Source: Saposhnikovia divaricata (Eukaryota > Streptophyta > Magnoliopsida > Apiales > Apiaceae). Taken from it: a stretch of DNA of 64,000 nt. Positions 44,884 to 56,370 of this stretch are shown here, one piece after another; the stretch's first letter is position 1; every line of letters starts with the position of its first letter. A program made the position numbers and the translations under genes. The stretch lies in assembly GCA_036435485.1 (NCBI GenBank), contig CM071596.1:137417001-137481000 (forward strand), given 5' to 3'. The notes beneath the pieces were generated by a model. The model was not told the DNA's origin, made no database searches, and was given only the letters and a program-made list of their open reading frames with translations.

Positions 44884-47800
44884 TTAAACCGCTCCATGCG
44901 AAAACACGGTTTTGACAACAAAAGGCCCTGACCATCTCGACTTAAGCTTTCCTGGAAACAGACGAAGGCGAGAATTAAATAACAACACGGTTTGGCCAGG
45001 AACAAATACCTTGTTGACTAAACGACGATCATGCCATCGCTTCACTTTTTCTTTGTAGAGTTTATTGTTCTCATAGGCTTGCAAGCGAAACTCATCCTTC
45101 TCATTGAGTTGCACCATTCTCTTCTCACCCGCGGCTTTAAGATCGAAATTTAGATTCTTCAAAGCCCAATAAGCCTTGTGCTCCAATTCTGCCGGCAAAT
45201 GACAAGCTTTCCCATAGACAAGCTGATATGGCGACATACCTAAAGGTGTTTTATATGCCGTTCGATAAGCCCAGGTGGCTTCATCGAGTTTCAGAGACCA
45301 ATCCTTTCTTGAAGGACTCACCACCTTTTCCAGAATACGCTTGATTTCACGATTAGACACTTCAGCTTGGCCATTGGTCTGAGGATAGTATGCTGTAGCT
45401 ACCCGATGGTTGATATTGTATCTGGCCATAAGATTAATGAACTTGCGATTGCAAAAATGAGTGCCTTAATCACTGATAATGACTCGAGGAGTGCCAAATC
45501 TGGTAAAGATGTTCTTCTGAAGGAAATTAAGCACGACTTTGGCATCACTGGTCTGCAGTGCTTTGACCTCAACCCATTTAGAGACGTAATCAACGGCTAG
45601 CAAGATATATTGATTGTTGCATGAGGAGATAAACGGTCCCATGAAGTCGATTCCCCAAACATCGAAAATTTCCACTTCCAACATTACATTAAGGGGCATC
45701 TCATCCCTCCTCGATATGTTACCAACACGCTGACAACGGTCACACCTTAAGACATACTGATGAGCATCCTTAAAAAGAGAAGGCCAATAGAAACCCGCTC
45801 GAAGAATTCGAGTTGCAGTCTTTTCACCTCCATAGTGGCCTCCATATGTCGTGGCGTGATAATCCCTCAGAATAGTCTCTGTTTCACTGTACGGCACACA
45901 TCTTCTAATAACCTGATCAGCTCCCTGTTTAAACAGATATGGTTCGTCCCAACGATACCATTTGACTTCATGCAAGAACTTCTTCCTTTGTGCATAAGAA
46001 AGCTCGGGTGGAATCACTTGACTAACCAGAAAGTTCACAATGTCTGCGTACCATGGCTCTTCTTCTTGCACCCTAAACAATTGCTCATCCGGGAAGAATT
46101 CATTAATGATGGTACCGTCTCGAGAGGATTTACCAGTGTCCTCCAGTCGAGAAAGATGGTCAGCTACTTGATTCTCTGTCCCTTTTCTATCCTTAATCTC
46201 CACATCAAATTCTTGTAACAGAAGTACCCAACGAATCAACCGAGGTTCGGAGTCCTTTTTAGAGAGCAGATATCTAATAGTCGCGTGATCCGTGTACACC
46301 ATTACCTTTGTACCGAGCAAGTAAGAACGAAATTTTTCAAAACCATAGACTATGGCCAACAGCTCCTACTCAGTAGTATTGTAGTTTAACTGAGCCTCAT
46401 TAAGGGTCTTGCTTGCATAATAGATCACATGAAAGACTTTCTCTTTCTTTTGACCAAGAACGGCCCCCACTGCATAATCACTAGCGTCACACATCATAGC
46501 GAAAGGTTTACTCCAATCAGGAGCAATGATCACTGGTGTTGAAACCAATTTCTTTTTCAGAGTCTCGAAAGCGGTCAAACATTCTTCGTCAAATTTAAAA
46601 TGAACATCCTTTTCCAAGAGCTTACACAACGGTTTGGAGATTTTTGAGAAGTCTTTGATGAAACGCCTGTAGAAACCTGCATGACCAAGGAAACTACGAA
46701 TCCCTCTCACTGAAATAGGTGGTGGAAGATTTTCAATTGTTTCTATTTTTGCTTTGTCCACCTCTAGACCTCTCCGTGACACCTTGTGCCCAAGGATAGT
46801 TCCCTCCTGCACCATGAAATGGCATTTCTCCCAGTTAAGCACTAGATTAGTCTCCACAAATCTTTTCAGAACCGCACCCAGATTTTGCAAACATTCGTCG
46901 AAAGAACGACCAATTACAGAAACGTCATCCATGAAAACTTCTACGGTCTTGCCAATCATGTCTGAAAAGATAGCCGTCATACACCTTTGAAAAGTGCCAG
47001 GTGCACCACACAAACCAAAAGAGACCCGCCGAAAAGCAAATGTACCAAATGGACATGTGAATGTCGTCTTCTCCTGATCCTCAGGAGCAATACAGATTTG
47101 ATTATACCCAGAATATCCATCCAGAAGGCAATAGTACTCATGACCTGCAAGTCTGTCTAGCATCTGATCAATAAATGGCAAAGGAAAATGATCCTTCTTG
47201 GTGGCCTTGTTCAATTTCCGGTAGTCCATACAGATTCTCCAACCAGTGACTGTGCGAGTGGAGATAAGTTCATTCTTCTCATTGGTGATTACCGTCATGC
47301 CCCCTTTCTTTGGCACACATTGAACTTGGCTTACCCATGAACTATCAGAAATGGGATAGATAATCCCTGCATCCAACCACTTGATAATTTCTTTCTTCAC
47401 AACTTCTTTCATGATTGGATTTAGACGTCTCTGATGTTCCACTGTTGGTTTACTCCCTTCTTCTAGTGGAATTTTATGTTGAGAGTAAGCCGGACTAATC
47501 CCCTTGATGTCTGCAATAGTCCATCCAATGGCTGATTTGAATTCTCTAAGAACTCTCAAGAGCTTGTCTTCCTCAGAATCTCACAGGTTAGCAGCAATAA
47601 TCACAGGTAAAGTAAATGACTCACCAAGAGAGGCATACCTTAAGTGATCAGGTAGTGGTTTGAGCTCCAGAGTTGGAGCTTCTTCAATGGATGGTTTCAA
47701 CCGCTGATGCGACCCCTTCAATTCAGATAGACCTAAAGATTCCACTGGTCTCTCAAATTTCCTTTGCCATGGAGTAGCATCAAAAAATAGCAGTTGCTCA

Positions 47801-50202
47801 TTTGTATCATCTTCTTCCAATAAAGAATCACCAATCAGTGCTTTTTCCAATGTGTCATTCATGAGCAGATGCTCAATTGTTGATTGCACTGCCGACTCAA
47901 CCAAGTCTATCTTCAAACACTGCTCTTCTTCAGTTGGAAACTTCATAGCCTTAAAAACATTGAAGGTGACATTCTGATCATGCACCCTCATAGTGAGTTC
48001 TCCTTTCTGCACGTCAATCAAGGTCTGACCCGTGGCCAAGAATGGTCTCCCAAGAAAGATAGGGATTTTCTTATCTTCTTCAAAATCAAGTATGACGAAA
48101 TCCGCTGGAAAGATAAATTTGTCCACTTTCACCAGAACATCTTCTACAATTCCTCGAGGGTAGGTGATTGAGCGATCAGCTAACTGGAGTGACATGTTTG
48201 TAGGCTTAGGCTCCGGAAGACCAAGTTGCCAGAAAACCGAATAGGGCATGAGGTTGATGCTTGCCCCTAAATCACACAAACACTTGTCAAAAGAAACATT
48301 CCCAATGATGCACGGTATGGTAAAACTCCCCGGATCCATCAGCTTAGGTGGCAACTTTTGTTGCAAGATAGCACTGCACTCCTCCGTCAAAGCGACGGTC
48401 TCTAACTCCTCGAGTTTCAATTTCCTCGAAAGTATGCCTTTCATGAACTTGGCATAACTTGGCATTTGTTCCAGGGCTTCAGCAAACGGTAGATTTATGT
48501 GCAACTTTTTGAACACTTCCAAGAACTTTGCAAATTGCTTATCAAACTTCTGTTTCTGAAGCCTTTTAGGGAATGGCGGAGGCGGATAAACTTCCTTGCT
48601 AGCTTTCTTACTCTCTAAACTTGTTTTCCCAGCTGACTTTTCCTTTTCTTCCTCACTTGATGCCTTCTGAACGACCGGAAGAACAGAACTTGAAGAATGA
48701 ACAGAATCCTCAGGCACGCCCGCGCCTAAGGCTGCGCGCCCACGCCCCTTTTCACTGTTCACAGAATTCTCAAGCTCTTCGTTAAGCTGATTTTTGACCT
48801 CCAGATCGTCTGTAACCTTTCCAGAACGCAACGTAACAGCATGAATCTGTTCCTTGACCTCCTTTTTACCCAGATTTGCTTCCGTGTCACTAGGTAATTG
48901 CCCTTGAGGTCTGTTCAAAAGAGCATTGGCTAGTTGGCCAATTTGGTTTTCAAGAGTTTTCAAAGATACTGCTTGACTCTTGCACATCATTCTCAATTCT
49001 TCCATCTCTGACTTCTCATTAGACTGCACATGACTTCCTTAATGTTGTTGATGAAATCCAGGTGGATTGTATGGTGGCCTTTGGGCATAGGGTTGTTGAT
49101 AACCCGAATTGTTGAACTGCTTCGAACCATACTGCTGACCCTGAGATGGTTGTTGCATGGTATTCTGATTGTTGCTCCAACTGAAGTTAGGATGATTCCT
49201 ATTGTTGGGATGATATGTGTTAGGAGCAGGTTGTGAAGGCCTCTGATAATTGCTGACAAAATGTGCCAACTCACTAGAAATTGCACATTGATTAGTTTCA
49301 TGAGCCCCCGCACACAATTCACAGACCATGGCGACTTGTTGAACCCCCACCTTAGCTAATGAATCCACTTTCATGGATAAAGCCTGTAGCTGAGCTGCTA
49401 TAGCTGTTGTGGCATCCACTCCAAGAACACCTGCAACCTTACCTTGTGGAATACGCTGGGTCGGATTCTGATACTCGTTCGCAGCCATCATTTTAATCAG
49501 GTCATAGGCCTCTTCATAGCTTTTGGCCCACAGAGCTCCTCCAGATGCTGCATCGAGCATTACTCGAGAATGGCTTAACCCATTGTAAAAACCACTGATG
49601 ACCATCTAATTTGGCATCCCATGATGAGGACATTTCCGAAGCATCTCCTTGTACCTTTCCCAAGCTTCACACAGTGATTCACCAGAATGCTGACTAAATT
49701 GTGTAAGAGCATTCCTCATGGCAGCAGTCTTTGCCATAGGAAAGAATTTAGTCAAGAATTTTTGTGCCAGATCTTCCCATGTAGTGATGGAACCTGCTGG
49801 AAGTGAATGCAACCAGCTTTTTGCCTTGTCCCTCAAAGAGAATGGGAAGAATCTTACCTTGATAGCGTCCTCAGAAACCCCATTGGTTTTGAAGGTGTCA
49901 CATATCTCGATGAAATCTTTGATATGCATGTTAGGATCCTCAACAGGTGAACCCCCAAACTGGACTGAGTTCTGGACCATTTGGATCGTGCCCGGCTTGA
50001 TCTCAAAATTATTTGCAGCAATAGCCGGCCGCACAATACTCGACTGAATATCATTAATCTTGGGCTGAGAATATTCCTTCAGCGCCTTGTTATTTGCCAT
50101 TTCTTCAGTAACTTCCAACTCTTCTTCAACTTCTTCCACTAATTCCTCTTCTCGCTCCTTCTCTTCCAGATTCTCTTCACGAACTTGAGAACGAGTACGC
50201 AT
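44884..50202 (-). pseudogene. gag-pol polyprotein of the Athila-type element, five in-frame stops
   Basis: One frame from ATG (50200-50202) to 44884, about 1770 codons. In-frame stops lie at 49606-49608, 49036-49038, about 47578, about 46363 and about 45463; no frameshift is needed. Gag: MRTRSQ, SQPKINDIQSSIVRPAIAAN, DKAKSWLHSLPAGSITTWED; a CX2CX4HX4C knuckle (CELCAGAHETNQC-like, one residue short of canonical) at about 49290-49330. Protease: LCDLGASINLMPYSVF (about 48240-48290). RT: WRICMDYRKLN, LLDGYSGYNQI and catalytic FMDD (46924-46935). RNase H: CDASDYAVGAVLGQ. Integrase: HHCC part (YHATTYGGHYGG, LRCDRCQRVG), Asp in VWGIDFMGPF, Asp in RVIISD, Glu in TNGQAEVSNREIK. Lineage marks are those of Athila. 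The stops make it inactive as read. Confidence 0.93.
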
Positions 50203-50320
50203 ACACGCTCAAGATAGTACCTGAGAAATCCAAAAGTAAATAAGTGAGAAAAACATCTGAGTCAGTGAATTTAATCCAAATTGATGACAAGAACATAAAC
50301 TAAACAAACAATGAACCGAG

Positions 50321-50338
50321 TCCCCGGCTGCGACGCCA
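50321..50338 (-). other. Primer binding site, tRNA-Asp type
   Basis: On the minus strand it reads TGGCGTCGCAGCCGGGGA, six bases inside the 5' LTR. It differs at a few positions from the TGGCGCCGTTGCCGGGGA form usual for Athila elements. Confidence 0.8.
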
Positions 50339-50344
50339 AAAACT

Positions 50345-51755
50345 TGTTCGCACTTATTCACGCAAGAGAACGTGGTCAACAAGTAATATATGGTAAATAG
50401 GATTCATTCCCACAGAGACTCAAATTGATCGTTATATTCACTTATACACCAGCTTATGATTTACACTCACTGCCAAGACAATCACAATTTTGGTTTTGAT
50501 TAACTAATGATTAAATACCAACTATGACAATTACGAGAAAATAACTTAACGATTAATTTATAATAAACAAACATGGGATTTCAATTTCATTAACCACTTA
50601 ATCTAAAATCTTATGCCCTTTAACCTAGCATGTGACAGAGTTGATTACTGATTAGATGCACTAAACTGATACACACCAACTTTCGTTGTGCGTATACCAT
50701 CCTACCGATCATCCACAATTGATAGAAGTCAAGTAGTCACCAATATGCGTAGTTCCTATATGTCTATAGCAATTGAACACATACCGGTTAAAAATCAAGC
50801 ATCCATAAAACCACATAGTCAGTGCAAGACGGTTAGAATTACACCACAAATTAATACATGCTCTTCGCATGCAAAAACCTATGCTAGCATGAATTGTTCT
50901 AAACCCTAGATCCACTTTCGCATTCACCAGGATTAAACAAACAATTACAGGTGTTCGCGACTCACCTATAACGTATAAGCGTAATCATACTAGGAAATCA
51001 ATACAATCAATCACACACCAAGGCATAAAAACACTTAATTACTAGAATCCATAGAAAAATCCATTAAAATCCCATGATAACGAATTAGCCCATAATCGAC
51101 CTAATCGCCATCATGGATTCAAGTGTAAACATGATTGAAAAAGAGAAACGATAAGACAAACAAGAGTAGTAAAAGTGTATACGAAAAAAACCGAGCATTC
51201 AACGCAATAGGAGATTACAAATATGAAAAGAAAACTAAGAAATCCCCAAAAAGCTTGATGCTCTCCCAATGGTTCTTCTCTCTCTACAAATCCATGCTTA
51301 GAATAATACGATCCCCGTTAATAATTAGGGCTTTCCCCCAATAGTACATAATAAACTGGGCTTCCAAGACACAAGGCTGCACATCTCGTCCGACCTGGCC
51401 CTTCCGACCAAGCCCAACAGCAGAAAATTAATATTCCTCAGCCATCAGGGCGCGGGCGCGCTCTATACAGGCGCGGGCGCGCCTGGCCCTCCTGTCCAGA
51501 ATTTTGATTTTGCTCCGTTCCTCTGTTGGCTGCTGCACAATGCTCCGACATGCTCCCTGACCGACATGCTATCTCAGCCCTCGACACTTCCAGCTCTAAA
51601 CCATCCGAAACACACAATTCCACCACCTTATTCCCCGAACGATACTCTGCACACTAAAAACAAGAAAACACATCAAAAGACACTAAACACTCGGGTACAA
51701 GCGGTCAATTTAAGCCGAAATGGAACGTATTTAGTGGACATAAAGTCCACTAACA
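50345..51755 (-). mobile_element. 5' LTR of the Athila-type element, 1411 bp
   Basis: It matches the 3' LTR at 40567-41945 with few substitutions. Differences include an extra copy of the GGCGCGGGCGCGC motif (51449-51490) and a short extra stretch near 51615-51635. The hairpin at its 5' end is 51731-51753. The right edge ACTAACA meets AAGTT (51756-51760). Confidence 0.94.
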
Positions 51756-52076
51756 AAGTTGGATGACCAAGAAAAATCTACTAGGTGTAATGGCAAAGAA
51801 AAGGTTGTCAACACGAAATTAACTTTATTTTGGGAAAGGAAAAGCTAATAAGAGTATTAGTGCTATGTGGAAAGAAAACAAGGAAAACTTGAGGATATGT
51901 TCAGTCTAGAGGAACAATTAACTTGCACTTGGTTAATTTTAGAAATCTAGAAAATGTATTCATATGATCCAGAATGCACTTTAATATTATTTATCTTTGT
52001 ATTTTATTTGTTGTATCAGTTGAGTTATCCTCTAAGAATTTGCTTGTTAAACCCTAACAATCAAATAGGGGGAGAT
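51756..52076 (+). other. Tail of the third ORF, 3' untranslated part and purine tract of the inner Sirevirus-like element
   Basis: The first bases repeat the target AAGTT and continue the third ORF, which stops at about 51833-51835. The rest is non-coding. The purine tract AGGGGGAGA (52067-52075) stands directly before the 3' LTR. Confidence 0.8.
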
Positions 52077-53190
52077 TGTAAAGCATAATATAATGTAATA
52101 TGTAATATAGACATATATAACTCAACTAGGATAAAAGATAAATAATATTAACTCTATACAGGGATCGTGAAATTTGAAGAACAGGCATCAACAAGGATCA
52201 AGTCGCTGAAAGAAGTTCATTAACATGATCAAGCCTCAGTGACAAAATAAGATGTACAGACGATTCAGTTGAAGGGTCAAAAGATTCCAGTGATAAAGTT
52301 TTTATGATTGCACAATTCTTAGCAGTGTTCTTAAAGACATGATATGAAGACCACGAGTGAATGTTAGTCGTCTGTGAACCAGACCAGTTGCACTAGGCGT
52401 CAACACTTCACAAAAGAATCGAAGTATCTAACTCAGAAAACTTGTTCAAGAGGTATGATTGAGTTTAGAGCAGTATTGATATTCTCGCGTTAGTTGGAAG
52501 CTGAATATTTAAGTATGTCAAATTAAGAGGAAAATGAATAGTATCCGAAATTACTATTCATATGAATAGTATCCGAAATCACTATTCATATAGTACTATT
52601 CATATGAATAGTAACCAACGGTTACTATTTGGGGTTGGTGTAATAGTGCCCGGTTACTATTTGGGGTTGGTGAAATAGTGTCCGGTTACTATTTGGGGGT
52701 TGTTGGAATAGTGCTCGGTTACTATTTGGGGGTTGTTGGAATAGTGTCAAATAGTGACTTTCTATAATCTATAAATAGGCCTGTTGTATTTCATTTAAAA
52801 ACACACCTCAACACAAAACTCTCTCTTCTCTTTCTTATATCTTCTCTGTGTAAGCTGCTAGACAGTCCATCTAGTTGGAAAGCCGGCTTAGCCCACTTTC
52901 AGGAAGTGTCGGGTAGAAGGTCCCCGTGCCTAAACTATCCTTATGAGTGTAAGCTGCTAAACAGTCCATCTAGTAGGAAAGTCGGCTTAGCTCGCTTTCA
53001 GGAATTGTCGGGTAGAAGGTCCTCGTGCCTAAACTATCCTTAGGAGTGTCCAGGTTTTGAAGCTAATCCATTGGATTAGAAGTTGTAACACCCCTTCGAG
53101 TTTATTATCAATAAAGATATATATTCTCAGAATTATTTTTTTGGTAGTATCGTATTCAACCCCCCTTCTACGATACTTCGGGACCTAACA
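52077..53190 (+). mobile_element. 3' LTR of the inner Sirevirus-like element, 1114 bp
   Basis: It matches 31276-32340, with TATAAATA at 52770-52777, the U3 array at 52618-52750 and the 99-bp duplication at 52848-53045. It is about 50 bp longer because of an added palindromic array of ATGAATAGT and ACTATTCAT units near 52535-52610. It ends GGGACCTAACA, followed by GTGGT. Confidence 0.93.
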
Positions 53191-53339
53191 GTGGTTGGTG
53201 TGTGTTCGCTGTGTGTGTTATGTGGCAGAGTTCACCGGAGAAGACCACCACCGTGGCGATGGTGGTGGCAGTGGGTTAGAGGTGGATAGGAGAGGAAGTA
53301 GAAGGGAAGGAGGCTGTGTGTGTGGGTGTTGTGCGCGAG

Positions 53340-53340
<1 letters not shown>

Positions 53341-53374
<34 letters not shown>

Positions 53375-53560
53375 GTACGCGCGACTGTGTGTGTGTGTGT
53401 GTGTGTTTTGGAGTGCGGTGTGTATGTGTGTTTGGTGGCTGCAAGGAAGGGGAGCCGCCACCAGTGGTGCTGGTGGTGTTGTGCAGGAGAGAAGAGAGGG
53501 AGAGAGATAGAGAGAGAAAGAAAGAGAGAGAGAGATAGAGGGATAGAAAATGGTGGAGAG
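53341..53560. repeat. TG microsatellites and GA-rich run in the solo gypsy LTR
   Basis: (TG)n runs at about 53341-53371 and 53388-53406, then a GAGA-rich purine run at about 53480-53545. They explain the Cys/Val-rich and His/Thr-rich ORFs on the two strands, which I do not accept as genes. Confidence 0.9.
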
Positions 53561-54999
53561 AAAATGCTGGAGAGATTGCTGTATATTGGGATAGATGTAG
53601 TAATATTTCGGAGAGAGCATTATTGAAGATAGAAGAAGAGACTGAGATGGAGAGATGTCGGAGAGATACAAGGAGGTAGGAGAGAAAAATTGGAGAAGAG
53701 GGAGGTGGCGCGTGGTCGTGGAAATGGCAAAGGTTTACGAAAATAAAAAGAAAAAAAAGGGGCAATGGTAGTGGTCACCGTAAAAGGTGTGGGTGGTGTG
53801 CGTACATACACCATAAGTGCGCGAAAGCGTATTTTAATTTCATTTTATCTTGAAAATGCAAAGTATGAAGAATCGTTATTATTTTTGGAGTTATATTTTG
53901 TGGACTCGTTAAACATTATCGTTATGAGTTATGGAGATTAATTTGGGATTGTGGTCGAATATTTAGAAGTTTTGTTCCGGATTTTAATTTGGGAAATTGT
54001 GAAATATTGGAGGTATTAGTTCTTAGAATGTAATTTAGAGATTCATTGGATTGTAGAGTTATATTTCGGGTTTTAATTTAGGGAACTCGGATTATTGGAG
54101 GTTAAATTATTTTAAAGTTTTTGATTTTAGTGATAAATTGTACTTGGATTGTAAAAGTAGATTTATAAGTTTTGTGGATATTGGAATTTATTAGTGATTA
54201 TTTGGATTGTTGTTGAGGTGCTGTGACACCGGGTAGCGTCTAATTACGAAAAGGTCATGCCCAATTTTCTGTAAAAAGGACTGTAACGTCAGCCTAATAA
54301 ATGTGAAGGATTTACGAGACTTGTAACCATAATTATTAAGCGTGAATTTTATAAATTTAGATTTTTAAGGAGTAAGATGTATAGTAATTGGAATACCGAT
54401 TAGTAGGCAATAAAAGCTTATTCGGTGAATTGTAACTTAAGAAGACGTCAGTGATTTTAGCAGATACTCGTAGAAACAAATCAAGTTGTAGAATGTAATC
54501 GTTTAAGATCGATTGCTTTGTAAAGGATGAGTAGAATAAATTGAGGATATATGATTGAAGAGTTTGTTGATGCTTGTCCAGGTTATTGGAAAAGTTGATT
54601 GAGGAACAGTTGGACTGCTTGGATAGCATTGGTTGTAAGTATATCTTGCTATGATAAATTGAAGATAATGAATTATATTTTTGTTAATGTATTCTGTGTT
54701 TCAAACCCTATGCGTATTTTGTTTTATGCGCGTATAAATGTGAATTTGTAGATTTCAGAAGAAATATATTTTTCAAGTAGAACTGTGTATTTGCGGAGTT
54801 TAGAAGAAATATTGATTTTGAGATGGAAAAGTAGAAATGGGGATTTATGGATTTGAAAGGAATATATCTTTTAAATTGAAGTGTTTAAAGTGTGATTTTT
54901 ATAATATTATGAATATTCGTTAAATTGTTTTAACTAGTATATGTTGAAATGTGATTTTGAGGAAAAATGAGCAGACTGGCATTGCTAGTGAGTCACTGC

Positions 55000-55099
55000 A
55001 GAAATGGAGACTGGTAGAACCTCCAGAAATGGAGACTGGTAGAACCTCCACAAATGGAGACTGGTAGAACTTCCAGATATGGAAACTTTGTGAACTTCC
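55000..55099. repeat. 25-bp minisatellite, four units
   Basis: Units start at 55000, 55025, 55050 and 55075, built on AGAAATGGAGACTGGTAGAA plus CCTCC; the fourth is the most diverged. It lies in the right part of the solo gypsy LTR. Confidence 0.9.
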
Positions 55100-56014
55100 C
55101 GAAATAGGAAGTAAAGGCTGGGGACCCCAAATGATGAACTTGTCGTGTGTAGAGTGCCCAATTTTTCCTCACGTAAATTGTGAAGTTTATATTTTAGTTA
55201 TAAACTGTGAATTGTGAAATGATGTGGATTGCTTATATGCAATATTGTGAAAATGCCTTAAGATTCAGTTTACTGTGAAATTGTGTGGAGTTAGGATTAT
55301 TTTGAATAAAACTGTTTACAAAATTATTATTCAGTTTTAAAAGACTAATACTTTGGCAGTACTGTGATTTCGGTATGAGCTTATATTTTATTATAAACTG
55401 TATTGTGATGATATTGGCAAAACTCTGGTTCGGTGTGAGTTATATTTTATTATAAATTGTGTAGTGAGAATGATTTCCAAAACTAAATTATTTTATAAAA
55501 CTTCAGTGGATCACTACAAAATATACTTGCTGAGCTTTATAGCTCATTCTTCTCTTTTTATAAATTATCACAGGAGATACCGCAGATTTTAGAAGGATCC
55601 GTGGGAAAGTAGAAAGAAATGATGGACCAGCGGAGCTAGTGTTTGATTTAGTAGTCGTACTTCATGTACTGAAGTCATGGGTTGACTGAAGATTGAAGTG
55701 CTGGTTGAGGGATTTGGTCCTTTGTTGATGCGAGGTAAGTTAGGACATAGTTGACTTGTAGTTGTACAAATTACAGTACATGGTAGACTGTAGTTGAGAT
55801 GCGTTGTGTGTGGCACAATTTTTGGTGAGATAGACTTTTGTTATAGAGTTGAATTTTTAAATTGAAAAATAGGTGGATAGTCCTATTTACGAATACTTCA
55901 TGCCGAAATTTACTAAAAAAAATATTAGCAGATTAAGCAGGTTGTGATGTAGTTTGACGGACCCTCGGGCCGGTTCTTTCCAGAGGAAATCAAACCGGGG
56001 TCGGGGGCGTCACA

Positions 56015-56323
56015 CTATCAGTTAGGATATGTATTGTAAATAGTTGTTATTTGATTGGACATATCTTCTAATTGATAGAGTAGTTGTGTATAGTATATAA
56101 CACAGTTTAGGTTTTACATTGCAGTAATCGCTTACACGAGATATCTTGTAACCTAGTAGCTCTCAAGAACATCAGAATTTCTTGAGAGAGTTTGTAACAG
56201 TTTTATATCAGAGTTAATAAAGCTGTTATTTGATCATACTTGTGTTATTATTTCTGTTAAAGTCGAAAATCTTATACAATTGTATTCAACCCCGCTTCTA
56301 CAATTGTTATTTACTGGGCAACA
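56015..56323 (+). mobile_element. Right part of the 5' LTR of the outer Sirevirus-like element
   Basis: It begins with the second CTATC copy, after the solo gypsy LTR, and runs to GGGCAACA at 56323. It includes the stretch TATTCAACCCCGCTTCTACA (56282-56301), the counterpart of the CAACCCCCCCTTCTAC stretch near the end of the inner element's LTR. Confidence 0.8.
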
Positions 56324-56325
56324 AT

Positions 56326-56337
56326 TGGTATCAGAAC
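56326..56337 (+). other. Primer binding site, initiator tRNA-Met type
   Basis: TGGTATCAGAAC, one base different from the usual TGGTATCAGAGC, two bases after the LTR end. Confidence 0.85.
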
Positions 56338-56370
56338 TAACTGATTATTTAAATCAGAAAGCATCTTAAG

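Larger units (their letters stand above)
40567..51755 (-). mobile_element. Athila-type Ty3/gypsy element, target duplication AAGTT
   Basis: A full-length minus-strand element of about 11.2 kb: 5' LTR 50345-51755, tRNA-Asp-type primer binding site, one gag-pol frame, an extra ORF after integrase, purine tract, 3' LTR 40567-41945. It is flanked by AAGTT (40562-40566 and 51756-51760). It interrupts the third ORF of the Sirevirus-like element. Gag, RT (FMDD) and primer site are those of the Athila lineage. Gag-pol has only in-frame stops and no frameshift, so it is among the less decayed elements here; the LTRs differ by short indels. Confidence 0.95.
31276..53190 (+). mobile_element. Sirevirus-like Ty1/copia element, target duplication GTGGT
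   Basis: A complete element in outline: 5' LTR, tRNA-Met primer binding site, gag, pol in the order protease-integrase-RT-RNase H, a third ORF after pol, purine tract, 3' LTR. It is flanked by GTGGT (31271-31275 and 53191-53195). It sits inside the solo gypsy LTR and is itself interrupted by the Athila-type element at 40567-51755. Without that insert it is about 10.7 kb. The long LTR, extra ORF, multiple zinc knuckles in gag and the CAACCCCCC..TTCTAC stretch near the LTR end fit the SIRE/Maximus lineage. Stops and frameshifts in all ORFs show it is dead. Confidence 0.92.
30648..56014 (+). mobile_element. Solo gypsy LTR split by a nested copia element, target duplication CTATC
   Basis: The LTR starts TGTAACATCCCG at 30648 and ends GGGGCGTCACA at 56014. 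It is flanked by CTATC at 30643-30647 and 56015-56019. Its own sequence is 30648-31275 plus 53196-56014, about 3.4 kb; the rest is the nested Sirevirus-like element (31276-53190) and its second target copy. It shares the TGAGC...GCTCA block (about 55527-55548) with the other long gypsy LTRs, so it is probably also chromoviral. Microsatellites and a 25-bp minisatellite lie in the right part. No gene is seen in it. Confidence 0.85.

Noticed and set aside
45760..46218. 152-codon plus-strand ORF
   Set aside because: Antisense shadow of the Athila integrase region.
53195..53765. ORFs on both strands with runs of Cys/Val or His/Thr
   Set aside because: They are translations of TG and GA simple repeats within the solo gypsy LTR; there is no domain and both strands are open for the same reason.
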